A stretch of 64,000 nucleotides of DNA from Paralithodes platypus (GCA_032716605.1 CM064573.1:9569709-9633708), one strand, 5' to 3'. Counted from the stretch's first letter, positions 31,523 through 42,557 are shown. Translations and numbers: made by a program. Notes: generated by a model not told the origin, from the letters alone.

Positions 31523-31901
31523 TTAAGGGGGGTGACCTTCTTTTTTGTTATTTCTGTCCTTTTCTCTCTTTCTCTGGCTTGTATCCATTCGGCCCCATTC
31601 AGCCAACTATTTTAAGACGTTTATCCCCATCTAGGTGTTGATTTCTTCCTGGCGAGCGATAGCGAGCCAGCATTATATGAAGAAATCCGGCTTCGCCGGA
31701 GACATTTTTCTATCGAAAAATGTAAAAATTTAGCCTACTGTCAAACAAAAATAAAAAATATGCTGGCTCGCTACCGCTCACCAGTAAAAAATTGACACCT
31801 GGATGGGGATAAACGTCTTAAAACAGTAGGCTGAATGGGGCCAAATGGATACAAGCCAGAGAAAGAGAAAAGGACAGAACCAAAACAGGTCACCCCCATA
31901 A
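31523..31901. mobile_element. Family C palindromic TTAA element, copy 3
   Basis: It runs from TTAAGGGGGGTGACC to GGTCACCCCCATAA. It is nearly identical to copy 1 over the arms and the GAAATCCGGCTTCGCCGGAG centre, so the two are recent sisters. Confidence 0.75.
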
Positions 31902-31987
31902 AGTGAAAGACTATACATACTGTAGATGCATGACTATTATAAAGACCGAGTGCTTTACATTAGGAGTGGTCTCAGTGCCACGTTGTA

Positions 31988-32209
31988 ATGGCGGCTATCC
32001 AGGCAGCCCAATGCAGCGCTGCCTCACATTTCAACATTTTAAAATCGAAAAGAGAGAGTATGGTCAGATCCCACGTCTTTCTAGGTCTACCTATCAGTGC
32101 AGCTCCCACCATAAGCACGGACTTGCATCTTGATACTCAGTTCAGATCATCCCTCCTCTCTACATACTCAAAACCTACACACCTGCTTACAAGGTTTATG
32201 GACTAGTTT
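31988..32209 (+). other. Unidentified short reading frame
   Basis: A 72-codon frame contains RSHVFLGLPISAAPTIS and SSLLSTYSKPTHLLTRFMD. I do not recognise it with confidence. The phrase around HVFLGLP looks like repeat-derived frames seen in other invertebrate genomes, from memory and unverified. There is no start context, splice signal or partner to support a host gene. Bases 32210-32552 hold AT-rich old repeat. Confidence 0.25.
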
Positions 32210-32552
32210 GTTATGAGTACTCACCAAGCCGCCTCTCAGCCAACACTCACCTAGGGGGAAATAGAGGCACAGTTAGATTTTATGGAAGGGTAGAGGAAAA
32301 TACACACTTACTGTATGTAATGTATGGAATATGCACATTCGAATACATTCAAAGTATATATATACTGTATATACACGTCATATCAATACCAGGTTGTCAT
32401 AATAAGTAACAACATAGTGCGTTACTAAATATTGGTGACAGTCGAGAAATAATATATGAGGCCACGACAATTTATCATCAGCTGAAAACACTACCATAGC
32501 TTGCCATATTTAATCACATTTGCGCAAGAGCTAATATTATGTATGACAAAAT

Positions 32553-32771
32553 GAACCCATTGAGTACCAGTGACGTGTGTTCTATTATATTCTAGCTAAA
32601 TTTAGACGATTTTATGGCAGCTTGGGAAGGATGTGTGGTAGTTGAAAGGGTTGGTTGAGATAATTCCAAGCGTTATCATTGCTACAGGTCCTTCCCAAGC
32701 TGCAACAAATCGTCTAATGGTAGCCAGAATATGATAAAAAAAAAGGACGTCCCTGGTATTGAATTGGCTAA
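32553..32771 (+). mobile_element. Family A MITE, copy 7
   Basis: The left end is GAACCCATTGAGTACCAG and the right end CCCTGGTATTGAATTGGCTAA. The TTAA is mutated on both sides (GAAC and CTAA). The right CTAA is also the start of the following family B copy. Confidence 0.65.
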
Positions 32772-33128
32772 GGGACAGTGGCTGTTTTATTTTTGGTCTA
32801 TTAATTCATTTATTCATATATATTTTTAGTTTCCTCCCTAGACCTCCATCAAGCTTAGAAAAACACCCCCTAGACAGATTTGTAAATTTTTCGGTAGAAA
32901 AATTTCCCGGCCAAAGGCCGATTCTTCCTAAAATTACAGGCTTGCTATTGCTCGCCAGGAATATATCGACACCTAAATGGCATGAAGGGTCTTAATATTG
33001 ACAAAGAAATGGGGTGAAAGGTCATAAAATCCCCAAACTAATGGAACCAACGTCTTAAAATCTAAAAACTAGTGGGGCTGAACAATTAGGGAGAAGGGGG
33101 CCCAGAAAAACGGTCTGTCTCCCCTTAA
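32768..33128 (-). mobile_element. Family B MITE, copy 11
   Basis: It is a minus-orientation copy from CTAAGGGACAGTGG to GTCTGTCTCCCCTTAA. TTTTTCGGTAGAAAAATTTC and CGGCCAAAGGCCG are intact. Confidence 0.72.
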
Positions 33129-33334
33129 GGGGTATATTATAATGGACACTTTAAACAGCCTTTTCATACCCATATACAGTATTATGAGAGCGTAGGATAG
33201 AACACTATATTTAGGAAGTAGGGTTTGATCTCTTGCACTTACTATTTAAAGAGCAATGCGACGTCTTATGGGTTATCATTATCTTGAATAATATGTATTA
33301 AAGTGTGTGTGTGTAATAATAAAAATAATCGGTT

Positions 33335-33630
33335 TATTTCAAGCCGGCAGCCAATGGGGCTGAAAATACACAGACTTAACCTAGATCTTATCCTAATGGA
33401 TCAACAGACTGATCCTGGCAGCTAACGAGAGCGCCTACATACTCCCAAGGGAGTAGGACGTGGGCAGGAGACTTTGTGGGTCCCCCGAGACGATCCGCCC
33501 AGATCTTGCCTTCACGGCCAGGGAAAGTTTTTGAGAGAACTTCCCCTGCCGGCGCCTGGGATTGAACCCCCGACACCAGAGCTAGCGCTCCCAATACAGA
33601 GTACTAAGCGCGCTCGGCCACCGTGACCGT
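33335..33630 (-). mobile_element. tRNA-derived SINE with Leu/Ser-type head
   Basis: Read on the minus strand from about 33625: GGTGGCCGAGCGCGCTTAG (an A box of the type found in leucine and serine tRNAs), then GGGGGTTCAATCCCAGGCGC with the B box GGTTCAATCCC. A body continues to about 33335, where AATAATAA-type tail sequence lies at 33316-33330. It lacks a clean cloverleaf, so it is a retroposon and not a tRNA gene. Confidence 0.65.
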
Positions 33631-33631
33631 A

Positions 33632-33634
<3 letters not shown>

Positions 33635-33686
<52 letters not shown>
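33635..33686. repeat. Microsatellite (GT)n
   Basis: About 50 bases of GT next to the 5' side of the SINE. Confidence 0.95.
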
Positions 33687-33689
<3 letters not shown>

Positions 33690-33894
33690 TTTGTTTTACA
33701 TTTTCGAGCAATGTGTTTTAAATTTGTTCCCTAAGCTTTAAAAAACAAACAGATAAATATATTTAAAACACGCTTCTCCAAACTTTTACCATCAATATAC
33801 CCAATGATTTTATATGCCATTTTTACACCCTTTTTATAGCTTTGATGTTTTACAGGGTAGTAAGATGGCTTGAGGGTGTAAGATTAAATCCCTC

Positions 33895-35262
33895 TGCAGT
33901 ATATAGAAACCTCTCCCCCCTCCCTATCCCTCTCCCTCTATCCCTCCTCCTCTCACCCTATCCCTCCCTCCTCTCGCCACCCTAAACCTTCCCCCCCCTT
34001 CCCTTCTCCTGCCCCCTATACCTCCCAACCCTATCCCTCACCCCTCCTCTGCCCCCTATCCTTCACACTCTCACCACTCTATCCCTCCCCCCCTCTGGCC
34101 CCTATTCCTCCCCACCCTATCCCTCCTCCTCTTCCCCACCCTATCCCTCCACCCCTCTCACCACCCTATCCCTCCCCCTCCCCCTTCTCACCCCCTATCC
34201 CCCCCCTCCCTCTCCCCACCCTATCCCTCCCCCTCTCCCCACCCTATTCCTCTCTCACCACCCTATCCCTCCCCCTCTGCCCACCCTATTCCTGTCTCAC
34301 CACCCTATCCCTCCCCCTCCCTATCGCTCCCCCCACCCTATCCCTCCCCCTTATATCTCCCCTCCCTCCCCACCCTATCCCTACCCCCTCTCCCCTCCGT
34401 ATCCCTCCCCCTTATATCTCCCCTCCCTCCCCACCCCCTCTCCCCACCCTATCCCTACCCCCTCTCCCCTCCCTATCGCTCCCCCCACCCTATCCCTCCC
34501 CCTTATATCTCCCCTCCCTCCCCACCCTATCCCTACCCCCTCTCCCCTCCGTATCCCTCCCCCTTATATCTCCCCTCCCTCCCCACCCTATCCCTACCCC
34601 CTCTCCCCACCCTATCCCTACCCCCTCTCCTCTCCCTATTCCTCCCACTCTCCCCACCCTCTCTTCCCCCTATCCATCCCTCTCTCTCCCCACCCTATCC
34701 CTCCCCCTCTCTTCCCCTATCCATCCCCCTCCTCTTCCCCTATTCCTCCCTACTCTTCCCCCTATCCCTCCTCCTCATCTTCCCCTATCCCTCCCCCTCT
34801 TCGTCCTATCCTTCCCCCTCCTGTCCCCCCTATTCCTCCCCCCCATCTCTACCTTCTCTATCCCTCTCCCCTCTCTCCACCCTATCCCCTCCCCTCTCCC
34901 CCCTATTCCACCCTCCTCTTTCCCCTTATCCCTCCTCCCTCTGTCCTCTATCCCTCCTCCCTCTGTCCTCTATCCCTCCTCCCTCTGTCCTCTATCCCTC
35001 CTCCCTCTGTCCTCTATCCCTCCTCCCTCTGTTCTCTATCCCTCCTCCCTCTGTTCTCTATCCCTCCTCCCTCTGTCCTCTATCCCTCCTCCCTCTCCCC
35101 TATCCCTCTATTCCACTTCCTCCTCTCCCTTATCCCTCCCCCTCCTCTTCCCCCTATCTCTCCACTATCCCACCCTCCTCTTCCCCCTATCTCTCCCCCT
35201 CTGTCCTCTATTCCCCCCTCATCTTCCTCCTATCCCTCCCTCTCCTCTCCCCTTCCCTTCCC
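33895..35262. repeat. 1.37-kb pyrimidine-rich minisatellite (CCCTATCCCTCC-type)
   Basis: The plus strand is almost all C and T with periodic single A. Words such as CCCTATCCCTCCCCCTC and CTATCCCTCCTCCCTCTGTC repeat with changing period; a regular 22-bp stretch lies around 34940-35090. The minus strand has dense GGG and GGGG runs. No gene is present. H-DNA or G-quadruplex formation is plausible from composition. Confidence 0.9.
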
Positions 35263-35359
35263 ACCAACCCACGTCTGGTTCAGCCACACACTCCGAAATA
35301 GATCCCTTATATAAAAATGGTCCCCCCTCCTGGTCTCTCATGTCTGCCAACAACATCAT

Positions 35360-35360
<1 letters not shown>

Positions 35361-35421
<61 letters not shown>

Positions 35422-35427
35422 CTACAT
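35361..35427. repeat. Microsatellite (GT)n(GA)n
   Basis: GT about 46 bases, then GA. Confidence 0.95.
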
Positions 35428-35484
35428 AGAGCTACATAGAGTTACATAGATACACAGACCACACAGACCTCGGGGTCCTTACTA

Positions 35485-35644
35485 AGAGAGAGAGAGAGAG
35501 ATTTAGAGAAAGAGAAGGGGGAGAGAGATGAACAGAGAGAGAGAGAGAGAGAGTACAAAGGAAATCAAGCAACAACAGGTCTAGTGACCCTTCTAGGCTG
35601 CTTGTCCTCCAAAACACTGAGGATCAAGTGTCCAAACAGTGGTT

Positions 35645-35675
<31 letters not shown>

Positions 35676-35732
35676 AGAGAAAGAGAGATGGGGGAGATAA
35701 ACAGAGAGAGAGAGAGAGAGAGAATTACGTAG
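35485..35732. repeat. (GA)n-rich duplicated block
   Basis: GAGATTTAGAGAAAGAGAAG to GATGAACAGAGAGAGAG occurs at 35495-35550. A similar block, TTAGAGAAAGAGAGATGGGG to GATAAACAGAGAGAG, lies at 35673-35720. Confidence 0.7.
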
Positions 35733-35867
35733 TTACACAGATAATTATATACTAGGCAGCCTGGTCTTAAATCTCAAGTAGTACTGTAGTTGTTACTGAA
35801 CAGAAGACAGGGATAGCAAAGCAGAAGGCTCTTTCCCAACCCACCACTATTGATTATGGATATAAGT

Positions 35868-36112
35868 AACACCCCATTCTTAACATTAATCATCAATTAC
35901 ATCCCAATGTACTTGAATAAACTAATGAAAACATATGGTCCTCCCGGGATTCGAACTCGGGACACCACACCCAGAACATAAGCACCTAAACCATTACACC
36001 ACCAGCACAGTTAAAGGTTGAATACACGATCACGAATAATATCCATTTTCGAATTTTGGATATCAATCAAATCATGTACTCAGACCCAACTGCATTATGG
36101 AAAGCGTAATGT
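35868..36112 (-). mobile_element. tRNA-derived SINE family F, full copy 1
   Basis: On the minus strand GGTGGTGTAATGGTTTAGGTG is the A-box region and GAGTTCGAATCCCGGGAGG the B-box region. The body GACCATATGTTTTCATTAG leads to GTTAAGAATGGGGTGTTAC near 35868. Upstream of the tRNA head, about 95 more bases (to 36112) are also shared with the copies at 36618 and 39004. The repeat unit is therefore longer than a plain SINE. Confidence 0.7.
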
Positions 36113-36129
36113 TTTAGTGAGAGGAAAGA

Positions 36130-36254
36130 ACATAGAATGGGTCAAAGATGGTTCCATAGGGATTGGGCCCATACGGAATATACGGAATTGGGCCCATACG
36201 GGATTGGGCCCACGGGATTGGAATCTAACCTAACCTAACCTAAGTTAGGTTAGG
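36130..36254. repeat. GGGATTGGGCCC repeats ending in an inverted telomere-like motif
   Basis: GGGATTGGGCCCATACGG-like units recur three to four times at 36157-36222. They are followed by CTAACCTAACCTAACCTAA and, directly inverted, GTTAGGTTAGG (36225-36254). TTAGG is the common arthropod telomere repeat, here too short to be more than an interstitial trace. Confidence 0.65.
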
Positions 36255-36273
36255 AGCGTATGATAGCCAGAGC

Positions 36274-36521
36274 GTATGAGCCAGCCGTCCGGCTGGCTCA
36301 GTTGACAGCGTGCCTGATTCCCATCTCGAGGTCTCGCGTTCAATCCCCGCTCAGATTGAAAAGTTTTTCTGGGATATAGCCGGCGGTTACCATCTCCCCA
36401 TGAGCAAGGGGGATGGGTAATGGTCTCTGGTAGACTAAAGAAAGCCAAGCGCTTGTGAATCCTCGAAGGAGGAGATACGGGCGCTATATAAGTAACCAGA
36501 AGATTATTATTATTATTATTA
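36274..36521 (+). mobile_element. tRNA-derived SINE with (TTA)n tail
   Basis: GGCTGGCTCAGTTGACAGCG gives the A box and TCGCGTTCAATCCCCGC the B box, about 50 bases apart. A body containing GTTACCATCTCCCCATGAGC and GGGCGCTATATAAGTAACCA ends in (TTA)n at about 36503-36521. The order head, body and simple-repeat tail is complete, so this looks like a full-length copy. A 9-bp inverted pair (GAGCCAGCC / GGCTGGCTC) sits at its start. Confidence 0.75.
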
Positions 36522-36617
36522 AGTGGGCCGAATCCCGTAAGGGCCGAATCCCGTGGTCACCGGCCACGATCACTAAGGACCGGCCTCGCTATACTAGTTC
36601 CTGAACCTATAGAAATA

Positions 36618-36863
36618 AGTAACACTCCTTTCTTAACATTATTCATCAATTACAAACCCCAATGTATTTGAATAAATTAATGAAAACATATGGTCCTCCC
36701 GGGATTCGAACTCATGACAACACACCCAGCACATAAGCACCTAAACCACTACACCACCAACACAGTTAAAGGTTAAGTACACGATCACGATTAATATCCA
36801 TTTTCGAATTTTGGATATCAATCTAATCATTTACTCAGACCCAACTGCATCATGGAAAGCGTA
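36618..36863 (-). mobile_element. tRNA-derived SINE family F, full copy 2
   Basis: It has the same organisation as the copy at 35868-36112 and high similarity over its whole length, including the stretch ATCCATTTTCGAATTTTGG upstream of the head. Confidence 0.7.
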
Positions 36864-36965
36864 ACATAGGCTTGCCTTCATGTTTTGGGTTTGTTTCTTT
36901 TTAATTCCATTTCCTTGAGTAATAGATATATTATGTATTGTGAAAAGTGCATTTGTATTCACTTT

Positions 36966-37328
36966 GTTAGGAGGTAGTGCTTGGTTTTTGGTCTATATAT
37001 TTATTTATTGACATATTTTTGAGTTTCCTCGCTAGACCTTCATCAAGCTTAGAAAACACCCCCTCCCCTTTCAAGATAAATTTGTAAATTTTTCGATAGA
37101 AAATTTCCCGGCCGAAGGCGGGTTCCTTCTAAAATTAGAGGCTCGCTATCACTCGCCAGGAAAAAATCGACAGCTAAAGGGCACGAAAGGTCTTAATATT
37201 GACAACAAAATGAGGCAAAAGGTCTCAAAATCGCCAAACTAATGGAACGAACATATTTAAACCTCAATACTAATATGCTAGACATGAGGGAGAAGGGGAT
37301 CCGGAAAAAGCGAGTACTACCCCCTTAA
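36966..37328 (-). mobile_element. Family B MITE, copy 12
   Basis: Minus orientation, from TTAGGAGGTAGTGC to GTACTACCCCCTTAA. The core TTTTTCGATAGAAAATTTCC and GGCCGAAGGCGGG are present. Confidence 0.7.
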
Positions 37329-37360
37329 GCCTTTTGATACACTGGATTAGTAGACCTTTC

Positions 37361-37503
37361 AGTCTTTATTGGGGTCACATTGGCCAGTTTCCAGTCTTCA
37401 GGGACCTCTCCAGTTTATAGAGGTTATTGACGATTTATGCCAAGACCGGTGCAATTTAATTTAGTACTTCTCGTGCAATTCGAGGGAAAAAGCCATCTGG
37501 GCC
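37361..37503 (-). pseudogene. Decayed LINE reverse-transcriptase fragment
   Basis: Across several stops and shifts the minus strand reads PDGFFPRIAREVL, then a stretch like ...LETGQCDP. This corresponds to the conserved RT region that usually reads GPDGxxPRxLrE and then GevPedWklAnVtPI. It is short, old and non-functional. Confidence 0.5.
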
Positions 37504-39003
37504 AAATGATGTGAACCTACTATATCTAACTTACCTCTTGTTTTTCTACCTCCTCTGGGTTACATCTAATTCTTGAGCATTCTTTGCAAGTGTGGGGAGG
37601 TTCCACCCATACCGCTCTTCTCGAAAGGGTATAGTCAAAAGCATTTAGTCTCAGTAACTTACCTCCTCTTCCTAATTCCCAATAATCTTTCTACATGCCG
37701 CAAAGTTGAATCTCTCACTCTTCTACCGCTAATACAATAATAAGTATTTTTCAGAGCAGTACATGAGAGAGGGCGACCAACAAAGTACCTCCCAGCACCT
37801 GTACCCCTCATGCAGCTGAAGGTGGACGCCCCTACGCCCCAAACACAAGAGAGAAAGGGGAATAAGCGTAGACTTCTGATTGGCTGGCCCAGACAGCATC
37901 ACCTCCCAGACCCTCAACAGACTCTGCCCGAGGAATTGTCAGATTCAGGAGCAGCATAGCTGCCAATCATCACTATGGCCAAGGATCAAGAGGAAAGAGA
38001 TGGACAAAGTCCCGGAACATAATTGGCCAGCCACACCATGTCAGAAAGTCCTCTCGATCCGGGCTTGGACCTTATAAGGCCCGGATTACACATCCTAGAC
38101 ACACAGGTACGCAGACTTGTCATGACTTTAGGTCTCTCTCCCACTCCATCCCCCACCCTCATCTTCAGCACCAACCTCCCATGATAGACACAGGGCTGAC
38201 AACTCTAACACTTCTGAAAAAGGAGATAAACATTCCTTCTAGCCTGCTGCCCTTGCCACTGGAATTGGAGCTGCCCCTGAAGTGTCCCGAATTGAGACAA
38301 ATAAGGACGCTAATCTCGCCTGACAAACCTTACGACTATTTCGACGAACTTAGTACACAGTGGAACACTCCAAGCTTGGCGAGTGGGTTTTCCCATGACC
38401 AGGGAAGAGACCGAAGTCTGAAGTCTTGTTCCTGAAGCAGTCGTGTCATCGCTCCTGAAGTCTTTTTCCTGAAGCAGCCGTGTCGTCCTTGCTGAAGAGT
38501 CTTTTTCCTGAAGCAGCAGTGTCATCGATCCTGAAGAGTCTTGTTCCTGAAGCAGCCATGTCCCTGTAATAGCAGTCATCGTTCCTGAGAGTCTTGTTCC
38601 TGACGCTGCAGTGTTCCTGAAGTCTTGTTTCCTGAAGTAGCTTACGTCTGGTCGCCATGACATAGACCACCGCCCCTAGCAGAAATCTAGTCACCACAAC
38701 TCAGACCCCCACCCCAGCCAGCATACCTGAAGCTGCAGTTCCAGAAGTCTTAATCCTCGAGCAGCCACCGTACCAATTGGAGCTGAAGTCTAGTTGTCAC
38801 AATTAAGACCACCGCCCCTAGCAGAAGTCTAATCGCCACAACGCCCCTGCCCCAGCCAGTACCAGAAGCTGCAGTCCTGATGTTTTGTTCTTGAAGCAGC
38901 CACCGTACCTGTAGTAGCTAATTTCTGGTCACCAAAGCTCAGACCACTGCCCCTAGCAGTAGTCTAGTTGCCACAACTCAGACCACCACTCTTTCCCCTT
39001 GTT
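37504..39003. other. 1.5-kb stretch with no gene recognised; degenerate CCTGAAG repeats at 38400-39000
   Basis: TCTTGTTCCTGAAGCAGC and TCTTTTTCCTGAAGCAGC recur at roughly 40-bp spacing between 38420 and 38630. Phrases such as CACCGCCCCTAGCAGAAGTC recur to 39000. At 37683-37760 a plus-strand stretch resembles a LINE C-terminus (KVESLTLL), but stops follow. Short frames overlap one another on both strands with no distinctive domain. Confidence 0.4.
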
Positions 39004-39205
39004 AAGTAACACCCCGTTCTTAACAGTAATCATCAATTACAAACCCCAATGTACATGAATAAACTAATGAAAGCATATGGTCCTCCCAGGATTCGAACTT
39101 GGGACACCACACCCAGAACATAAGCATCTAAGCCATTACACCACCAACACAGTTAAAGGTTGAATACACGATCACGATTAATATCCATTTTCGAATTTCG
39201 AAGTC
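39004..39205 (-). mobile_element. tRNA-derived SINE family F, copy 3
   Basis: GTTAAGTAACACCCCGTTC at its 3' side, CAGGATTCGAACTTGGGACA over the B box and AGCCATTACACCACCAACAC over the A box (plus-strand reading of a minus element). It diverges after CCATTTTCGAATTTCG. Confidence 0.68.
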
Positions 39206-39877
39206 GGAGCAGAAGTCTAGTTGCCATGACTCAGTCTCGCCCAATTCCCTCTATGTTCCCCGTCGCAGCCTTTGATCCTGACCGACGGGGAAGCCGTCAC
39301 CCCATCAACTCCATGACTACCTGTCCAATTAATCCCACTGTCCCTGACCCACCCACCCCCCACCCCACCCCTAACCATGCTACCCCTAGGACCAGCCGCC
39401 AAGAGGATGCCCGTGGGACCATTAGTATCTAACGCATTTGTCCAGAGCTACCGAGTGGGCGAGATATTGTTGTATAATATTATGTACTCCTGTATATTTG
39501 TGAATGTGTAAAGCTGTGCTTATTGTGTCTGTTCTCAGTCTGTAAATAAAACCCATTTCTTATATACTATTCGTTTTCTTTCTGCCCAGTCAAGTACCCT
39601 TAAGATGCATCCTAATAATATTGGCATTTCAATAATATAACAATGTATAATCACAAGAAATTGTGATACACTGTGCATTTCCTAGGTATTACGTTTGTTT
39701 TACATCGACAGTCGTAGCTACAGTGCTACGTTGTAAAAATGGACACGTAATAATATTGTAACAAAAACGGCACACATATACAGAATGTTTTAATCGTTTG
39801 TGTTGTAAATTTGAAAAAATATACTGAAGAACATGTGTGTATATTTGTTGTCACAATGAAGTGTAACCTTGGTAGAG
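39206..39877. other. No gene recognised; AATAAA signal at about 39545
   Basis: TGTAAATAAAACCC at 39541-39554 could be a polyadenylation signal on the plus strand, but no exon upstream can be supported. The rest is AT-rich and shows no domain. Confidence 0.3.
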
Positions 39878-41812
39878 AGAATACCCTGATAAGACTGCTT
39901 GTGTAATGCCGGCTTTATTACCACCAACTCATGTAATTCCCTGATAAGACTGCTTGTGTAATGCCGGCTTTATTACCACCAACTCATGTAATTCCCTGAT
40001 AAGACTGCTTGTGTAATGACGGCTTTATTACCACCAACTCATGTAATTCCCTGATAAGACTGCTTGTGTAATGCCGGCTTTATTACCACCAACTCATGTA
40101 ATTCCCTGATAAGACTGCTTGTGTAATGACGGCTTTATTACCACCAACTCATGTAATTCCCTGATAAGACTGCTTGTGTAATGACGGCTTTATTACCACC
40201 AACTAATGTAATTCCCTGATAAGACTGCTTGTGTAATGCCGGCTTTATTACCACCAACTCATGTAATTCCCTGATAAGACTGCTTGTGTAATGACGGCTT
40301 TATTACCACCAAATCATGTAATTCCCTGATAAGACTGTTTGTGTAATGCCGGCTTTATTACCACCAACTCATGTAATTCCCTGATAAGACTGCTTGTGTA
40401 ATGACGGCTTTATTACCACCAACTCATGTAATTCCCTGATAAGACTGCTTGTGTAATGCCGGCTTTATTACCACCAACTCATGTAATTCCCTGATAAGAC
40501 TGCTTGTGTAATGACGGCTTTATTACCACCAACTCATGTAATTCCCTGATAAGACTGCTTGTGTAATGACGGCTTTATTACCACCAACTCATGTAATTCC
40601 CTGATAAGACTGCTTGTGTAATGACGGCTTTATTACCACCAACTCATGTAATTCCCTGATAAGACTGCTTGTGTAATGACGGCTTTATTACCACCAACTC
40701 ATGTAATTCCCTGATAAGACTGCTTGTGTAATGACGGCTTTATTACCACCAACTCATGTAATTCCCTGATAAGACTGCTTGTGTAATGATGGCTTTATTA
40801 CCACCAACTCATGTAATTCCCTGATAAGGCTGCTTGTGTAATGACGGCTTTATTACCACCAACTCATGTAATTCCCTGATAAGACTGCTTGTGTAATGAC
40901 GGCTTTATTACCACCAACTCATGTAATTCCCTGATAAGACTGCTTGTGTAATGCCGGCTTTATTACCACCAACTCATGTAATTCCCTGATAAGACTGCTT
41001 GTGTAATGCCGGCTTTATTACCACCAACTCATGTAATTCCCTGATAAGACTGCTTGTGTAATGACGGCTTTATTACCACCAACTCATGTAATTCCCTGAT
41101 AAGACTGCTTGTGTAATGACGGCTTTATTACCACCAACTCATGTAATTCCCTGATAAGACTGCTTGTGTAATGACGGCTTTATTACCACCAACTCATGTA
41201 ATTCCCTGATAAGACTGCTTGTGTAATGCCGGCTTTATTACCACCAACTCATGTAATTCCCTGATAAGACTGCTTGTGTAATGACGGCTTTATTACCACC
41301 AACTCATGTAATTCCCTGATAAGACTGTTTGTGTAATGACGGCTTTATTACCACCAACTCATGTAATTCCCTGATAAGACTGCTTGTGTAATGCTGGCTT
41401 TATTACCACCAACTCATGTAATTCCCTGATAAGACTGCTTGTGTAATGACGGCTTTATTACCACCAACTCATGTAATTCCCTGATAAGACTGCTTGTGTA
41501 ATGCCGGCTTTATTACCACCAACTCATGTAATTCCCTGATAAGACTGCTTGTGTAATGACGGCTTTATTACCACCAACTCATGTAATTCCCTGATAAGAC
41601 TGCTTGTGTAATGACGGCTTTATTACCACCAACTCATGTAATTCCCTGATAAGACTGCTTGTGTAATGCCGGCTTTATTACCACCAACTCATGTAATTCC
41701 CTGATAAGACTGCTTGTGTAATGCCGGCTTTATTACCACCAACTCATGTAATTCCCTGATAAGACTGCTTGTGTAATGCCGGTTTTATTACCACCAACTC
41801 ATGTAATTCTTC
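39878..41812. repeat. 55-bp satellite-like array, about 35 highly uniform copies
   Basis: The unit is ATTCCCTGATAAGACTGCTT, then GTGTAATGACGGCTTTATTA, then CCACCAACTCATGTA, with a 55-bp step. Units differ mainly at one base (AATGACGG versus AATGCCGG), the two forms being interspersed. Other changes are rare. The uniformity suggests recent amplification or gene-conversion-like homogenisation. It contains no long frame. Confidence 0.97.
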
Positions 41813-41864
41813 ACAGACGACGACGCTAATACTTATTCCATTTTCGCTGCCCCCAGACATTTGT

Positions 41865-41955
41865 TCTTCAATTTAATCTTAATTAATGTTAGTTCTTAAC
41901 ATCAATCACCCCTAAATTAAATTAATGGAAGCATGTGATCCTCCCTGGACCGGGC
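41865..41955 (-). mobile_element. SINE family F fragment
   Basis: The plus strand reads GTTCTTAACATCAATCACCC and AATGGAAGCATGTGATCCTC, the body and tail of family F, cut before the B box. Confidence 0.5.
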
Positions 41956-42082
41956 TATTTATTGCAATAATATTGGAGACACTACCATATTAATGTAATG
42001 GGGCCATCCAATGTTAACTTAAAGTTAATGAGATACTTCCAGGTGCGGAGTAAAGAGACTGACCAAGCCTCGTCAAGATGCA

Positions 42083-42456
42083 TTAAGGGAGCCCACCTCG
42101 CTTTTTTCCTCTTTTTCTCCCTCTCTCTTTGGCTTGTATCCATTCGGCCCCTTCAAGCCTTCTATTTAATACGTTTATCCCCATCTAGGTGTCAACATTT
42201 TCCTGGCGAGCGGTAGCGAGCCAGCACATATATATTTTTGTTTTGACAGCAAGCTAAATTTGTATATTTTTCGATAGACAAATGTCTCCGGCGAAGCCGG
42301 TTTTCTCTATACAAAGCTGGCTCACTATCGCTCACCAGTAAGAAATCGACACCTGGATGGGGACAAACGTCTTAAAACAGTTGGCTGAATGGGGCCGAAT
42401 GGATACAAGCCAGGGAAAGAGAGAGAAAGATAAACAAAGTCGGTGACCCCCCTTAA
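42083..42456. mobile_element. Family C palindromic TTAA element, copy 4
   Basis: It runs from TTAAGGGAGCCCACCTCGC to GTCGGTGACCCCCCTTAA. The arms TTGGCTTGTATCCATTCGGC and GCCGAATGGATACAAGCCAG are mirrored. The centre has TTTTTCGATAGACAAATGTC and CCGGCGAAGCCGG. Confidence 0.75.
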
Positions 42457-42553
42457 TTCGTGCTTGAGATATTGTGCAAAGAGACAGACAGATACATAGA
42501 CACACTGGAACAATCGATTGCAAAAGTTAATGAGTATGCATAATGATCCAAGG

Positions 42554-42557
<4 letters not shown>

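Noticed and set aside
35935..36012. Functional tRNA gene on the minus strand
   Set aside because: The 5' acceptor does not pair with the 3' side, and the unit is repeated with its flanks at 36.7 and 39.1 kb.
37860..39430. Candidate host-gene exons (several 60-117 codon frames)
   Set aside because: Frames overlap on both strands, no domain is recognisable and the DNA is internally repetitive.
39878..41812. Possible CRISPR array (regular 55-bp repeats)
   Set aside because: There are no unique spacers: the whole 55-bp unit is repeated, and the setting is eukaryotic. It is a satellite array.
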